64,000 nucleotides of DNA from Pseudoflavonifractor phocaeensis. Lineage in GTDB: Bacteria; Bacillota; Clostridia; Oscillospirales; Oscillospiraceae. The translations under genes were made by a program, and so were the position numbers. The notes beneath the pieces were generated by a model that had not been told where the DNA came from, made no database searches, and saw only the letters and a program-made list of their open reading frames with translations. Location: contig NZ_JADYUM010000012.1 in the NCBI RefSeq assembly GCF_021531815.1, positions 1 to 64,000 of the forward strand. Reading direction: 5' to 3'. This document shows positions 25,978-34,823 of the stretch, piece by piece (the first letter of the stretch is position 1; every line of letters begins with the position of its first letter).

Positions 25978-28434
25978 ATGCGGGAAAGACAGGAGCGGGC
26001 CGGGGACCGGACGGGAGGCGCCCCCCGGGGCGCCCACTCCAAACGGGTGATCCTCCGCCGGACGCTGTTCCTGATGGTGGTGTGCGGCGTGCTGTTGTTC
26101 GTGCCGCTGATCTGGAAGCTGTGGGACATCGCCATCGTCCACCACGAGGACTACCAGCAGAAGGCCAGCGACCAGCAGACGCTGGACCTGTCGGTGTCCG
26201 CCAGCCGGGGCAATATCTATGACCGGAACGGAAACGTGCTGGCCATGTCGGCCACGGTGTACGATCTGATCCTCTCCCCCAGGGATCTGGTCCAGGACCG
26301 GGTGCCCCAGAAGAACTACACCGACGAGGAGACCAAGGTGTTCGACGAGGCGGCCTGGAACGCCGCGGTGGAGGCGGAGCAGGACAAACTGATCCGGGAC
26401 CTGATGGAGCTGCTTCCCGGTCTGGACCAGGAGCGGCTGGAGAGCCAGGTCCGGGACACCACCAAGGCCTATAAGGAGATCAAGACCAAGATCGAGGAGG
26501 AGGACGTGGAGGCCATCCGGAACTATATCACGGAGAACAAGACCACCCACTACCTCTATTTGAAGCCGGGCACCCGGCGCTACTACCCCTACTCCAGTCT
26601 GGCGGCCCAGGCCCTGGGCTTTGTCAACGCCGAAGGGGGCGCGGTGGGCATCGAGGCGGCCTACGATGATGTGCTGGAGGGGACCGCCGGACGGGTGGTC
26701 ACCACCAAGACCGCCCGGGGCACCCAGATGTACAACAGCTATTCCGAGTTCATCGACGCCATCGACGGCTACGACCTGACCCTGACCATCGACGCCACCA
26801 TCCAGTCCTACGCGGAAAAGACCCTGGAGGAGGGGATCAAGGAGTTCGACGTCCGGGAGGGGGCCTTCTGCATCGTCATGAACCCCAAAACCGGGGCCGT
26901 CATGGCCATTGCCAGTTCCCCGGATTTTGACCCCAATAACTACTCCACCATCGTGGATGACCTGCTTCTCAAGGAGATGGAGGAGGAGGCCAACTCCCTT
27001 TTCGCCAGCCTGAAGGCCAACAACACCGAGGGGCTGACGGAGACGGAGCTCTTCGAGAAGGCCCAGGCCCAGGCCTACTCCAACGCGGTCAATACCCAGT
27101 GGCGCAGCCGGGCCGTGGACTCCCGGTATGAGCCGGGCTCCACCTTCAAAGCTCTGGTGTTGGCCGCCGCCCTGGAAGAAGGGGTGGTGACGGAGAGCGA
27201 CACCTTCTACTGCCCCGGCTATTATAATGTGTCCGGCTGGCCCAAACCCATCGCCTGTTCTAAAAAAGCGCCGGGCCACGGCAGTCAGACCCTGGCGGAG
27301 GCGGTGCAGAACTCCTGCAACCCCGCCTTCATGATGATCGGCCAACGGCTGGGCATCGACAAGTTCTATGACTACTTCGAGGCCTTCGGACTGAAGGAGA
27401 AGACAGGCATAGACCTGCCCGGCGAGGCCAGCTTGGCCAAGAACATCTGGGACCGGGACGCCATGACCAACGTCAACCTGGCAACCGCTTCCTTCGGCCA
27501 GCGCTTTGAGGTCACCCCGCTCCAGATGATCACTGCCTTTTCCGCCGTCATCAACGGAGGCAACCTGGTCCAGCCCTATGTGGTCCAGTCCGTCAGCACC
27601 AAGGACGGCACTGTGGTGCAGAACACCGAGACCACCGTGGTCCGCCAGGTGGTGAGCCAGGAGACCAGCCAGCGGGCCACCAAGATCCTGGAGAGCGTGG
27701 TGTCTGACGGCACTGGCGGCAACGCCTATGTGGCGGGCTACCGCATCGGCGGCAAGACCGGCTCCTCTGAGGTAGGCCTGGAGCAGGACCACACCCTGGT
27801 GTCCTTCATGGGCTTCGCCCCCGCCGACGACCCGGAGGTCATCGTCCTGCTGGCCTATGACCGGCCCCAGGTGGCGTCTCCCCACAGCAACTATTCCACC
27901 ACCGGCGTCTACATCAGCGGCGGCAACATGGCCGCCAAAAAAGCCGGCCCCCTGATCGCAGAGATCCTGGACTATATGGGGGTGGAGAAGAAGTACACCA
28001 AAGAGGAGTCCGCCGCCGTGGATGTGTCCACCCCCCGGGTCACCGGTAAAACGGTCACTGACGCGGCCAAGGCCCTGGCAGAGAAGAACCTGAAGTACCG
28101 CGTGGTGGGGGAGGGCGACACCGTCACCCACCAGGTCCCGGCGTCCGGCGCCTCGGTCCCCGGCGGCTCCACTGTGGTGCTGTACCTGGGCGGCGCCGTC
28201 CCGGAGGAGACCGGAACGGTGCCCGACGTGGTGGGCCTGGGCTATGAGACGGCCAGGAAAAAGCTGGAGGAGGCAGGGTTCTTTATGCGGGCCTCCGGCG
28301 CGTCCACCTACTACGGCAACTCCACCACCGCGGAGGGGCAGAGTGTCGCCGCCGGCGAGACCCTGGCCACTGGCACCGTCATCGACGTCCAATTCTCCAA
28401 TATGGTGGAGGACGGCCCGGTAAACGCAGGATAA
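25978..28434 (+). CDS. Class B penicillin-binding protein with two PASTA domains (FtsI/SpoVD-like)
   Basis: The 818-residue transpeptidase has a short cytosolic tail, one membrane segment (about 28-46), a PBP dimerisation domain (ASRGNIYDRNGNVLA), a transpeptidase domain with the Ser of YEPGSTFKALV, SCN and KTGSS motifs, and two C-terminal PASTA domains (about 690-815). It makes septal or spore-cortex peptidoglycan crosslinks outside the membrane. Its dcw position favours FtsI; Clostridia often have SpoVD as well. ATG 25978 follows GGGGGA. The TAA stop is the terminal TAA of repeat copy 3; without the element the frame would stay open for 25 more codons to a TGA at 28897. Confidence 0.93.
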   Translation: MRERQERAGDRTGGAPRGAHSKRVILRRTLFLMVVCGVLLFVPLIWKLWDIAIVHHEDYQQKASDQQTLDLSVSASRGNIYDRNGNVLAMSATVYDLILSPRDLVQDRVPQKNYTDEETKVFDEAAWNAAVEAEQDKLIRDLMELLPGLDQERLESQVRDTTKAYKEIKTKIEEEDVEAIRNYITENKTTHYLYLKPGTRRYYPYSSLAAQALGFVNAEGGAVGIEAAYDDVLEGTAGRVVTTKTARGTQMYNSYSEFIDAIDGYDLTLTIDATIQSYAEKTLEEGIKEFDVREGAFCIVMNPKTGAVMAIASSPDFDPNNYSTIVDDLLLKEMEEEANSLFASLKANNTEGLTETELFEKAQAQAYSNAVNTQWRSRAVDSRYEPGSTFKALVLAAALEEGVVTESDTFYCPGYYNVSGWPKPIACSKKAPGHGSQTLAEAVQNSCNPAFMMIGQRLGIDKFYDYFEAFGLKEKTGIDLPGEASLAKNIWDRDAMTNVNLATASFGQRFEVTPLQMITAFSAVINGGNLVQPYVVQSVSTKDGTVVQNTETTVVRQVVSQETSQRATKILESVVSDGTGGNAYVAGYRIGGKTGSSEVGLEQDHTLVSFMGFAPADDPEVIVLLAYDRPQVASPHSNYSTTGVYISGGNMAAKKAGPLIAEILDYMGVEKKYTKEESAAVDVSTPRVTGKTVTDAAKALAEKNLKYRVVGEGDTVTHQVPASGASVPGGSTVVLYLGGAVPEETGTVPDVVGLGYETARKKLEEAGFFMRASGASTYYGNSTTAEGQSVAAGETLATGTVIDVQFSNMVEDGPVNAG

Positions 28435-28823
28435 ATTTTCGTTTATAGGACAGCAGTCTGTGCGCTGTAGGACGAACCGGTGCGGGTTTCCGCTGAATCA
28501 AGCTGCACACAATGGTGCGGATCAGCGCAGTCACGGACCACGCCGCACGATTTGGAATCTCAGGCTCCAGTATTCAGCGGCGATCCGGATTCCGGTTCGC
28601 TCCACCCAGGGCCGAAGGCCCGGAGATTTTTTGGGTACTTTTGTATCTCTACAAAAGTACCTCGCCCGGGGGCGAAACATCCCCATCTCCCGTCCCGCCC
28701 GCAGACGAAGTTTTCAAGTGCGCAGATTTCTCTCAGTATTTCGGATACCTGGAAAGGCAAGGGCAGAGCCCTTGCCTACATAACATAGGTTTTAGGTCCC
28801 ATAGGCTGATAAACGAAAATTTA
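28432..28823. mobile_element. MITE-like repeat element, copy 3 (short form)
   Basis: A 392-bp element between the PBP gene and murE with perfect ends, TAAATTTTCGTTTAT at 28432 and its complement ending 28823. It has the TACTTTTGTA/TACAAAAGTA hairpin near 28637-28660 and the GGGCAAGGGC stem near 28758-28778. It is the reverse orientation of copy 2 relative to the plus strand. Its first three bases are the stop codon of the PBP gene. No credible protein is encoded. Confidence 0.82.
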
Positions 28824-28904
28824 CCGATACAGGATTATTCGGTATCGATTCCCGGCGACGCAAATCTTAGATAGAATGAAACTCACCCGTGAGGGGTGAC
28901 ACCC

Positions 28905-30395
28905 ATGAAGCTGCGCGACCTTTTGGCCGGCGTCCCCCTCAGGGGGGAGCATCCTGATCTCGATATGGAAATTTCTTCCATATCCCATGACACCCGGACC
29001 CTTGTCCCCGGCGCTCTGTTCGTGGCTATGCCGGGAGACAAGACCGACGGACACCGTTATATTCGCCAAGCCCTGGACCGGGGGGCGGCGGCGGTCCTGT
29101 GCCAGACTCCGCCCGGCGGTCCCGGACCCTGGCTGGTGACGGAGGACAGCCGGCTGGCCCTGGCCCTGGTCTCGGCCAACTGGTTTGGCCGGCCGGGGGA
29201 CGGGATGACCCTCATCGCCGTCACCGGTACCAACGGCAAGACCACCACCAGCAGCTTGATCAAGGAGATGTTGGAGGGTACCCTTGGGACCAAGGTGGGC
29301 CTGGTGGGCACCAACCGGAACATGGTGGGGCAAATGGAACTGCCCGCCCACCGCACCACCCCGGAGAGCTATGAGCTCCAGGCGCTCCTGCGCCGGATGG
29401 CCGACGAGGGCTGTACTCATGTGGTGATGGAGGCCTCCTCCCACGCCCTGGTCCAGCACCGGACGGCGGGGCTCACCTTCGACGTGGGGGTGTTCACCAA
29501 TCTGACCCAGGACCACCTGGACTACCACCGGACCATGGAGGAGTACCGGGCGGCCAAGGGGCGGCTGTTCCGCCAGTGCCGCCGGGCGGTGCTGAATCTG
29601 GATGATGAGGCGGGCCGCTGGTATCTGGATCGGCTGCCCTGTCCCGGGTTCACCTATTCGGAGAACCGGGCCCAGGCGGACCTGACCGCCCGGAATATTC
29701 GTCTGTTCCCCAGCCATGTGGAGTTTGAGGCGGTGACTCTGGGCCATATTTCCCGGGTGCACCTACCTATCCCCGGGGGCTTCTCCATCTACAACGCCCT
29801 GGCCGCCCTGTCAGCAGGACTGTGCCTGGAGTTAGACCTGGCAAGCATGGCCGCCGTTCTGCGCAGCGTCCACGGGGTGAAGGGACGGGTGGAGATCGTG
29901 CCCGTCCCCCGGGCCTACACGGTCCTCATCGACTATGCCCACAGTCCCAACGCCCTGGAAAATATTCTGATGACCGCCCGGGATTTTACAGCGGGGCGGC
30001 TCATCTGCCTCTTTGGCTGCGGCGGGGACCGGGACCGGACCAAACGCCCCATCATGGGGAGCGTGGTCCAGGAGCTGGCGGACCTGGCGGTGGTCACCTC
30101 CGACAATCCCCGGAGTGAGGAACCGGAGGCCATTATCGCTGACATTCTGACGGGAATGACGCCTGATCCGGAACGGGTCCATGTGGAGCCCGACCGGGCC
30201 CGCGCCATCGGCTGGGCGCTGGCCCAGGGACGTCCGGGGGACGTGATCGTTCTGGCGGGAAAGGGACATGAGACTTACCAGGAGATCCGCGGGGTACAGT
30301 ACCCCATGGACGAGCGGGAGATCGTGAAAAAATGGTTTGAAACCGCCCCGGAACGACAAGAAAGGACTGGAAATATCCCGGCGGGCATAGTATAA
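28905..30395 (+). CDS. murE: UDP-MurNAc-tripeptide synthetase
   Basis: The 496-residue Mur ligase adds the third amino acid to UDP-MurNAc-L-Ala-D-Glu. It has the ATP loop TGTNGKTTTSS near residue 110, the middle-domain MEASSHAL with the carbamylated-Lys region after it, and the meso-diaminopimelate signature TSDNPRSEEP near 405. This predicts meso-DAP peptidoglycan and fits the lysA gene in the same window. ATG 28905 follows GAGGGG by 8 nt; the GTG at 28896 lies in that SD. It follows repeat copy 3. Confidence 0.96.
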   Translation: MKLRDLLAGVPLRGEHPDLDMEISSISHDTRTLVPGALFVAMPGDKTDGHRYIRQALDRGAAAVLCQTPPGGPGPWLVTEDSRLALALVSANWFGRPGDGMTLIAVTGTNGKTTTSSLIKEMLEGTLGTKVGLVGTNRNMVGQMELPAHRTTPESYELQALLRRMADEGCTHVVMEASSHALVQHRTAGLTFDVGVFTNLTQDHLDYHRTMEEYRAAKGRLFRQCRRAVLNLDDEAGRWYLDRLPCPGFTYSENRAQADLTARNIRLFPSHVEFEAVTLGHISRVHLPIPGGFSIYNALAALSAGLCLELDLASMAAVLRSVHGVKGRVEIVPVPRAYTVLIDYAHSPNALENILMTARDFTAGRLICLFGCGGDRDRTKRPIMGSVVQELADLAVVTSDNPRSEEPEAIIADILTGMTPDPERVHVEPDRARAIGWALAQGRPGDVIVLAGKGHETYQEIRGVQYPMDEREIVKKWFETAPERQERTGNIPAGIV

Positions 30396-30450
30396 TAATA
30401 GGCCGCAAACACAGCCAGCAAAAGAGAAAGAAAACCTGGAGGTTTCCGAT

Positions 30451-31437
30451 ATGACGTATATACTGAGTTTCATCGTGGCCTTTGGCGTGGCCGCCATTTT
30501 GGGTCAGATCCTGATCCCCCTGCTGCGCCGCCTGAAGGCGGGGCAGGCCATCCGGGAGGACGGCCCCACCTGGCACATGTCCAAGCAGGGCACCCCCACC
30601 ATGGGCGGCCTGATGTTCATCGCGGCCATCGGAGTGGCCGTGGTGGTGGCGGGGTGGGATGAGATGAGAATGGGCAGCTGGAACCATGTTTATGTGTTTC
30701 TGTTCGCCCTGGTCTTTGGCGTCATCGGATTTATCGACGACTTCCAGAAGCTGCGCCACCATGCCAACGAAGGGCTCACCGCTCCCCAGAAGTTTCTGCT
30801 TCAGCTGGCGGCGGCGGTGGCCTTCACCGTCCTGCTCCGCGGGACCGGCTATCTGACACCCAACCTGTATATTCCCTTTTTTAATGTGGAGCTGCCTCTG
30901 CCCTGGGTGGTCTACATGGTGTTTGCCGCTTTTGTCATGGTGGGTACCGTCAACGCGGTAAATCTGACCGACGGCGTGGACGGCCTGGCCACCGGCGTCA
31001 CCATCCCCGTGGCCCTGTTCTACGTGGCGGTTTCCGCCTGGTACGGGCGCAACGACCTGACTGTTGTGGCGGCGGCCCTGGCAGGCGGCCTGTCCGCCTT
31101 CCTGATCTACAATTTCCACCCGGCCAAGGTGTTTATGGGCGACACCGGCTCCCTGTTCCTGGGGGGCATGGTGTGCGGAATGGCATTTGCCCTGAATATC
31201 CCCCTGATCATCCCGGTGGTGGGCCTTGTCTATGTGCTGGAGGTGCTGTCCGACATCATCCAGGTGGTTTATTTTAAGAAGACCCACGGCAAGCGGTTTT
31301 TCCGCATGGCGCCCCTTCACCACCACCTGGAGCTGGGCGGGTGGAGCGAGATGAAGCTGTTTTGTGTCTTCTCCGGCGCCACCCTGGTCCTGAGTGTGCT
31401 GGCTTTCCTGGGCGTGATGAACCGGTACCCCATGTGA
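30451..31437 (+). CDS. mraY: Phospho-MurNAc-pentapeptide translocase
   Basis: The 328-residue integral membrane enzyme makes lipid I on the cytosolic face. About ten hydrophobic segments are seen, with the family motifs GTPTMGGLMF, DDFQKL (catalytic Asp pair), NAVNLTDGVDGLA, FMGDTGSL and HHHLELGGWSE. Start ATG 30451 after CTGGAGG. murF, which normally sits between murE and mraY, is missing here. Confidence 0.97.
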   Translation: MTYILSFIVAFGVAAILGQILIPLLRRLKAGQAIREDGPTWHMSKQGTPTMGGLMFIAAIGVAVVVAGWDEMRMGSWNHVYVFLFALVFGVIGFIDDFQKLRHHANEGLTAPQKFLLQLAAAVAFTVLLRGTGYLTPNLYIPFFNVELPLPWVVYMVFAAFVMVGTVNAVNLTDGVDGLATGVTIPVALFYVAVSAWYGRNDLTVVAAALAGGLSAFLIYNFHPAKVFMGDTGSLFLGGMVCGMAFALNIPLIIPVVGLVYVLEVLSDIIQVVYFKKTHGKRFFRMAPLHHHLELGGWSEMKLFCVFSGATLVLSVLAFLGVMNRYPM

Positions 31438-31495
31438 CGGCCGGGAACATATCCTGGCGGTTGTCCCCATACCTGTCTGAAACGAGGTGATCCCA

Positions 31496-32719
31496 GTGTC
31501 CCGAAAACCAAAACGCGACCTGACCATGGAGGAGCAGCTGGCCCGGGGCCCTGTGGACCTGCCCTTCCTTATGCTGACCATGATGCTGGTGGGCATCGGG
31601 CTCATCATGGTCTTTTCCGCCTCCTATGCCTCGGCGCTGTATGACAACAGCGCCAGTGTGGGTAACAACCCCCTGTTTTACATCAAGCGCCAGGCCATGT
31701 TTGCCGCTGCCGGACTGGTGGTCATGTACCTGGTTTCCAAGATCAACTACCAGACCCTGCGGGTGCTGTCCATCCCCCTGCTGGCCGGCTCCATCGGTCT
31801 GCTGGTGCTGGTGCTGACCCCCCTGGGCGTCACCATCAACGACGCCCAGCGTTGGCTGAAAATGTTCCTGGTGGCCGGCCCCACCTTCCAGCCCTCGGAG
31901 ATCGCCAAGGTGGCCGTCATCATCTTTTTCGCCGCCCGCCTGTCTAAGCGGGACACGGAGAAAAAGCGGAAATTCACCAACCGGACCCTCACCGGACGGA
32001 CGCTGAACCGGCTGGAGCGCATCGGCTTTCTGGAGTTGATACCCTACGGCCTGGTGCTGGGGACCGTGTTGGTCCTGGTGGTGCTGGAGCCCCACATGTC
32101 TGGTACCATCCTGATCATGGTGGGGGCGGCTTCCGTCCTGTTCGCCGCCGGCATCCACATGGGCTGGTTCGTCTCCCTGGGTTCCATCGCCGTGGCGGGG
32201 CTGGCCTTCATCATTTTCAACACCAAATATATGACCTCCCGCATCAACCTGTGGCTGGACCCTTGGCTGGACCCCCAGGGCAAGGGCTACCAGACCATCC
32301 AGTCTCTGCTGGCCATCGGCTCCGGCGGCCTGTTGGGCCTGGGTCTGGGCAACAGCCGGCAGAAGCTGCTGTACATCCCCGAGCCGGAGAACGACTTTGT
32401 CTTTGCCATCGTGGTGGAGGAGCTGGGCTTTGTGGGGGCGGCCATTGTGCTGCTGCTGTTTGCCCTGCTGATCCTCCGGGGCTACTGGCTGGCCATCCAC
32501 GCCCGGGACAAATTCGGCGCCCTGACTGTGGTGGGCATCATCACCCTGCTGGCGGTCCAGGTGTTTTTGAACATCGGCGTGGTCACCAACCTGATCCCCA
32601 ATACCGGCATTTCTCTGCCCTTTTTCAGCTACGGCGGCACCGCCCTGATGATCCATATGGCGGAAATGGGGATCGTCTTGAGCATTTCCCGGCAGATCCC
32701 GGCCCCGAAAAACGATTAG
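31496..32719 (+). CDS. ftsW: SEDS-family peptidoglycan glycosyltransferase FtsW
   Basis: The 407-residue polytopic protein polymerises septal glycan strands together with the class B PBP. It has ten predicted membrane segments and SEDS motifs FQPSEIAKVA, NDFVFAIVVEELGFVG, and the C-terminal TGISLPFFSYGGTAL. The start is GTG 31496, 6 nt after the SD GAGGTG; an earlier GTG is part of the SD. It lies directly after mraY (murD is absent) and before a large hairpin and murG. Confidence 0.95.
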   Translation: MSRKPKRDLTMEEQLARGPVDLPFLMLTMMLVGIGLIMVFSASYASALYDNSASVGNNPLFYIKRQAMFAAAGLVVMYLVSKINYQTLRVLSIPLLAGSIGLLVLVLTPLGVTINDAQRWLKMFLVAGPTFQPSEIAKVAVIIFFAARLSKRDTEKKRKFTNRTLTGRTLNRLERIGFLELIPYGLVLGTVLVLVVLEPHMSGTILIMVGAASVLFAAGIHMGWFVSLGSIAVAGLAFIIFNTKYMTSRINLWLDPWLDPQGKGYQTIQSLLAIGSGGLLGLGLGNSRQKLLYIPEPENDFVFAIVVEELGFVGAAIVLLLFALLILRGYWLAIHARDKFGALTVVGIITLLAVQVFLNIGVVTNLIPNTGISLPFFSYGGTALMIHMAEMGIVLSISRQIPAPKND

Positions 32720-32723
32720 ATCA

Positions 32724-32773
32724 GGGATATGAGACAGGAGACGAGGAACTCCTTCTCTTCTGTCTCATGTCCC
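32724..32773 (+). repeat. Long hairpin between ftsW and murG
   Basis: GGGATATGAGACAG and CTGTCTCATGTCCC (one G-U pair) close a stem of about 14 bp around an inner, partly paired 22-nt loop. It fills half of the 89-bp gap. No T-run follows, so an mRNA stability or processing role is more likely than termination. Confidence 0.6.
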
Positions 32774-32808
32774 TTGTCCTGTGACCTGAAATAAACGAGG
32801 TGTAACGA

Positions 32809-33927
32809 ATGAATATCCTCTTTACCTGCGGAGGTACCGCCGGACATGTGAATCCGGCCGTGGCCTTGGCCCGTATCTTCCAGGAGAAGCACCCCGGCTG
32901 CCGGGTGCTCTTTGTGGGAGCCGACGGAGGAATGGAGAACAAACTGGTGCCCAAGGAGGGCTATCAGATCCGTTCCGTGACCATCACCAATTTCCACCGC
33001 TCCTTCGCTCCGGCGGACGTCGTCCACAACCTGGGAACGCTGGTGAATATGCAGAAGTCCAAGAAGCAGGCCAAAGCCATTCTGGACGAGTTCAAGCCCG
33101 ACCTGGTGGTGGGGACGGGGGGATACGCCTCCTTCCCTGTGGTCAACGAGGCCGCCCACCGGGGCATTCCCACCGCCGTCCACGAGTCCAACGCCGTTCC
33201 CGGCCTGACCACCAAGGCCCTGTCCAGGGTGGTGGACCGGGTGATGGTGGGCTTTGAGGAGAGCCGGGCCCACTACGACGACCCCTCCAAGGTGGTGGTC
33301 ACCGGCACCCCGGTCCGGGGCGACTTTTTCAAGTATACTCGGGAGGAGGCCCGGGCAAAGCTGGGGTTCACCGACAACCGGCCCCTGCTGCTGTCCTACT
33401 GGGGGTCTCTGGGGGCGGAAGTCATGAACCAGAAGATGGTAGATTTTCTGGCCAAGGAGTGCTATGAGGGCGCGCCCTACCGCCACATCCACGGGGCGGG
33501 GCGGGATTTCCCCTGGATGCAGGAGGAACTGCTCCGCCGGGGCCTGAAGCTGGGGGACAATGGCATCGAGGTCCGGGAGTATATCTACGATATGCCTCTG
33601 GTCATGGCCGCCGCCGACCTGGTGCTGTGCCGGGCGGGCGCCTCCACCATCTCGGAGCTCACCGCCATCGCCAAGCCAGCCGTGCTGGTGCCCTCCCCCA
33701 ACGTCACCGCCAACCACCAGGAGAAGAACGCCCGGGTGCTGGCTGACCAGGGCGCCGCCGTGCTCCTGCGGGAACAGGACTGTGTGGAAAACACCCTTTA
33801 TGATACCGCGGCCCTTCTGCTCCGGGAGAAGGAACGCCGGGAGGGCATGGTCAAGGCTCTGAAGGCCATGGCCGTTCCCAACGCCGGGGAGAAGATCTAT
33901 GAGACCCTCCTGGCAATTATGAAGTAA
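32809..33927 (+). CDS. murG: Lipid II synthase (UDP-GlcNAc transferase)
   Basis: The 372-residue GT-B enzyme adds GlcNAc to lipid I on the inner membrane face. It begins with the diagnostic LFTCGGTAGHVNPAVAL, has GTGGYASFP, HESNAVPGL, and the donor-site LVLCRAGASTISELTAIAKPAVLVP near residue 270. The ATG follows CGAGGTG. Its TAA stop is the terminal TAA of repeat copy 4; before insertion the stop would have been TAG. Confidence 0.97.
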   Translation: MNILFTCGGTAGHVNPAVALARIFQEKHPGCRVLFVGADGGMENKLVPKEGYQIRSVTITNFHRSFAPADVVHNLGTLVNMQKSKKQAKAILDEFKPDLVVGTGGYASFPVVNEAAHRGIPTAVHESNAVPGLTTKALSRVVDRVMVGFEESRAHYDDPSKVVVTGTPVRGDFFKYTREEARAKLGFTDNRPLLLSYWGSLGAEVMNQKMVDFLAKECYEGAPYRHIHGAGRDFPWMQEELLRRGLKLGDNGIEVREYIYDMPLVMAAADLVLCRAGASTISELTAIAKPAVLVPSPNVTANHQEKNARVLADQGAAVLLREQDCVENTLYDTAALLLREKERREGMVKALKAMAVPNAGEKIYETLLAIMK

Positions 33928-34724
33928 ATTTTCTTTTAGCGGCCCATGGGCCCGGAAGCCTGTGTAATGTAGGGCAAGGGCTCTGCCCTTGCCTTTGGTG
34001 GCCGTTATTCTGCGTTCAGGTAGGGCGTCCCCTTAGGGCCGCCGCGGTAAGGAACCACGGACACTGGAGCATCGCCTGCGGGCGGTACGGGGGATTAGGG
34101 AAGTTTCGCCCTCGGGCGAGATACTTTTGTAGAGATACAAAAGTACCCCAAAAGATCTCCGGGGCTTCGACCCCGGCCCCCGAGGAGAGTTCGATTGGGA
34201 AAGTGTTCCTTGCGTCCGGCGCGCAAAATTCGGTTCTGTTGCCTCTTTTTCCGGGCCTTCGGCCCTGAGTGAAACGAATTTGGATAAGAACAGCCACCGG
34301 ATGTCAGCGCCTGGGGCTCCGAATTGTGCGGCGTGGTTCCTGACTGTGCTGCCCCGCCCCGCTGTGCAAAACTAGATTCAGTGGCACGTCCCACCGGGCG
34401 GCCCCGGCGGGCCACGGAAATAAGAAGCATCAAGAACAGGTTTTGCCCGTACCGAGGCGGGCTGAATTGTTGATCCCCCGTAAAACCTCCGAATTTTGCG
34501 AAGCAAAAGGCGGTGTGAGTCAATTCAAATTTTGCGGCTTGGGTTTCGCGCAGGGCCGCTGGGCTCCCGTAGTGGGGTCCGGGGGTAAGGCCGTTGGCGG
34601 CGGAGGGCGCAGCCCGAGGCCGGCCTGGCCGTCCCCCGGCCATCTTTTGGTGACTTTTGGATGGCTCCAAAAGTCACTCGCCGCCGCAGCGGCGAAATCT
34701 CCCAACCCTATAAACTAAAATTTA
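33925..34724. mobile_element. MITE-like repeat element, copy 4 (long form)
   Basis: An 800-bp element between murG and murA. The ends are TAAATTTTCTTTTAG (33925) and ATAAACTAAAATTTA (ending 34724), diverged but still complementary. It carries the TACTTTTGTA/TACAAAAGTA hairpin near 34120-34146, the GGGCAAGGGC stem near 33971-33993 and the ACTTTTGGA/TCCAAAAGT hairpin near 34651-34676. It is copy 1 in inverted orientation, with two regions more. A minus-strand open frame (34095-34670) matches parts of the frame in copy 1, as expected from DNA similarity. The remaining gap to murA (34725-34823) has no gene. Confidence 0.8.
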
Positions 34725-34823
34725 GCATCATTTATCATCAACTGTATCTTTTACCCTCACAGAAACCAATTCCCGCTTTTTCGCATAGGATAGCCTGAAT
34801 CAACGAGGTTTGGAGGCTATCCC

